Made by a program: the position numbers and the translations under genes. Positions 4,975 to 6,218 of a stretch of 6,218 bases of DNA are shown one piece after another; position 1 is the first letter of the stretch, and each line of letters opens with the position of its first letter. Source of the stretch: Pseudomonadota bacterium (GTDB lineage: Bacteria > Pseudomonadota > Alphaproteobacteria > Rhizobiales > Xanthobacteraceae). The stretch covers positions 1 through 6,218 of the forward strand of contig JAKAMD010000215.1 in NCBI GenBank assembly GCA_021823875.1. The letters run 5' to 3'. Under the pieces are notes generated by a model. It saw only the letters and a program-made list of their open reading frames with translations. It was not told the DNA's origin and searched no databases.

Positions 4975-5544
4975 ATGACCGATTCCAGTCCGCCGTCTTC
5001 CGTCGTCGCGAGCCGCCCCACGCTCATCGATATCCTGCGCGCCTTTGCGGGCGTATCGGTGTCCGGCTTCGGCGGCGCATTGCCTTGGGCGCGGCGGATG
5101 ATCGTGGACCGGCGGCAATGGATGACGGCGGAGGAATTCAACGAAGCCTTTGCGCTGTCACAGTTCCTGCCCGGGCCGAACACGGTCAATTTCGCCATCG
5201 TGTTCGGCGCCCGTTTTGGCGGTGCCGCCGGCGCCGTGATGGCGCTTGTTGGGCTGATGGGGCCGCCGCTCATCATTATTACCGCGCTGGCCGTGCTCTA
5301 TGACCGCTACGGCGATGCGGGCACGCTCAATCATATCCTCGCCGGCATCGCGGCGTCGGCCGCCGGCCTATTGATCGCGATGGTCGTCAAGATGGTCGCG
5401 CCTCTGTTCAAGCGTGTCGACTGGCCGCCGGCGGTCGCGATTGTCGCCTTCGTCTGCGTCGCGCTGATCCGATGGCCCTTGCCACTTGTGTTCCTGGGGC
5501 TCGCGCCGGTCAGCGTGGCAATTGCCTGGGTGAAGCTGAAATGA
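4975..5544 (+). CDS. Chromate transporter family protein, first half (short CHR)
   Basis: This 189-residue membrane protein has one CHR domain: F-A-G-V-S-V-S-G-F-G-G-A-L-P-W-A-R (residues ~22-38), then A-L-S-Q-F-L-P-G-P-N-T-V-N, carrying the conserved Q-x-x-P-G-P-N core, then several Gly/Ala-rich hydrophobic helices. CHR proteins of the ChrA family expel chromate in studied members, but many homologues have no tested substrate. Long ChrA proteins carry two such domains; here the second half is a separate gene overlapping by four bases (ATGA at 5541), the arrangement called chr3N/chr3C, in which both products are required together. The start is uncertain: no good Shine-Dalgarno precedes ATG 4975, and GTG 4924 would add 17 basic residues. 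I prefer 4975 because the added residues look unlike the family. Confidence 0.9.
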   Translation: MTDSSPPSSVVASRPTLIDILRAFAGVSVSGFGGALPWARRMIVDRRQWMTAEEFNEAFALSQFLPGPNTVNFAIVFGARFGGAAGAVMALVGLMGPPLIIITALAVLYDRYGDAGTLNHILAGIAASAAGLLIAMVVKMVAPLFKRVDWPPAVAIVAFVCVALIRWPLPLVFLGLAPVSVAIAWVKLK

Positions 5545-6065
5545 ATTCGCCTCTTCTTGCACTCGCCGGTTATTTCGCCTTGTTGTCGCTGTTCGCGATC
5601 GGCGGCGCCAATGCCGCGATCCCGGAATTCCACCGCATCGCGGTCGACGTCATGCACTGGATCAGCGACCGCCAGTTCGCCGACATGTTTGCGATCGCGC
5701 AGATGTCGCCTGGGCCGAACGTGATCATCGTCACGCTGATCGGCTACCACGTGGCGGGGCTTGCCGGCGCGGCGGTGGCGACTGCTGCCATGATCGGGCC
5801 GAGCTGCTTTCTCGCATACGGCGCCACGCGGGTGTGGGACCGCTTCAAGGAAGCGCGCTGGCGTATCGCGATCCAGGCGGGGCTGGTGCCGGTTTCGCTC
5901 GGGCTGATTTCAGCTTCCGCATTCGTGCTGGCGCGGGCGGCCGATCACAATGCGGTGGCGGGCCTGATCACCGCAACGACCGCGGCGGTTGCCTTCGCCA
6001 CGCGTGTCAATCCGCTCTGGCTGTTCGCGGCCGGCGGCGTGCTCGGGCTGACCGGCTGGCTCTAG
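5541..6065 (+). CDS. Chromate transporter family protein, second half (short CHR)
   Basis: The product of 174 residues begins M-N-S-P-L-L-A-L-A-G-Y-F and carries F-A-I-G-G-A-N-A-A-I-P-E, then A-Q-M-S-P-G-P-N-V-I, the second-half counterpart of the Q-x-x-P-G-P-N core in the gene before. Five to six hydrophobic segments follow, ending in V-L-G-L-T-G-W-L. The ATG overlaps the previous stop (ATGA), and GGGTGAAG just upstream can serve as ribosome site, so the two halves are translated together and probably form a heterodimeric inner-membrane transporter. An upstream in-frame ATG at 5472 lies inside the first gene and would add 23 unrelated residues. The actual anion is not visible from sequence; chromate (or sulfate-like oxyanion) is the family inference. 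No chrB-type regulator is present in the window. Confidence 0.92.
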   Translation: MNSPLLALAGYFALLSLFAIGGANAAIPEFHRIAVDVMHWISDRQFADMFAIAQMSPGPNVIIVTLIGYHVAGLAGAAVATAAMIGPSCFLAYGATRVWDRFKEARWRIAIQAGLVPVSLGLISASAFVLARAADHNAVAGLITATTAAVAFATRVNPLWLFAAGGVLGLTGWL

Positions 6066-6081
6066 CAGCGCGGCTGAGCCG

Positions 6082-6218
6082 CTACAGCTCATCGGCTTCC
6101 AGGGCCTTCGCGGGCACGGCTTGTGCGGACGGGGCGAACGTGCGGCGGTACCAGAGCACAAGCTGCACGACGATCAAGAGCGCCGACAGGCCGACGAACA
6201 CCGCGCTGATCGGGTGCT
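6082..6218 (-). CDS. C-terminus of a membrane protein (5' part outside window)
   Basis: On the - strand an open frame enters from the right edge (first full codon at 6216) and ends at TAG (6084-6082), giving 44 residues. Residues ~4-22 (S-A-V-F-V-G-L-S-A-L-L-I-V-V-Q-L-V-L-W) form one transmembrane helix, followed by Y-R-R and a short Ala/Pro-rich cytoplasmic-type tail ending A-D-E-L. This is how many multi-pass transporters end, but too little is visible to name a family. It converges on the second CHR gene with a 16-base gap. Confidence 0.6.
   Translation of the reverse strand, partial: HPISAVFVGLSALLIVVQLVLWYRRTFAPSAQAVPAKALEADEL

Noticed and set aside
6066..6081. CGGC-TGA-GCCG as a bidirectional terminator between the second CHR gene and the convergent partial gene
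   Set aside because: The stem is only four solid pairs and lacks T-runs on both sides.

Overview
The window looks like chromosomal DNA of an alphaproteobacterium of the order Hyphomicrobiales, most likely near Bradyrhizobium/Rhodopseudomonas. The evidence is GC-rich coding DNA, an alphaproteobacterial-type SspB, the DUF4169 and ribbon-helix-helix small genes near fumC, and a two-piece (circularly permuted) tmRNA gene whose tag reads ANDNYAPVAQAA. The genus is an inference; the class is well supported.

Layout, left to right. The 3' end of an AsmA-like gene enters from the left edge on the + strand (to 755). It overlaps tail to tail with a small ribbon-helix-helix gene on the - strand (735-1025), which is translationally coupled (ATGA overlap) to an upstream DUF4169 gene (1022-1210). 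Next comes a gene-poor, AT-rich stretch (about 1230-1640, roughly 36% GC by hand count against 60-70% in the genes). It holds a 16-bp operator-like palindrome, a possible promoter and one doubtful 37-codon ORF. On the - strand follow fumC (class II fumarase, 1761-3182) and sspB (ClpXP adaptor, 3230-3787).

Directly upstream of sspB on the same strand is an RNA gene with no protein product of its own: ssrA (about 3893-4280), encoded as acceptor piece, internal spacer, then coding piece. ssrA makes the degradation tag and SspB recognises tagged proteins and hands them to ClpXP, so the two halves of the ribosome-rescue disposal route lie side by side. Further right are a YccF-family membrane protein gene (- strand, 4421-4813) and, divergently, two overlapping half-size chromate-transporter (CHR) genes (+ strand, 4975-5544 and 5541-6065). 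A membrane protein C-terminus on the - strand (from 6082) leaves through the right edge.

No insertion sequence, CRISPR array, tRNA, rRNA or prophage gene is visible. I see no wholly new multi-gene system. The most informative items are the permuted tmRNA gene with its details, its adjacency to sspB, and the AT-rich island between fumC and the DUF4169 pair.
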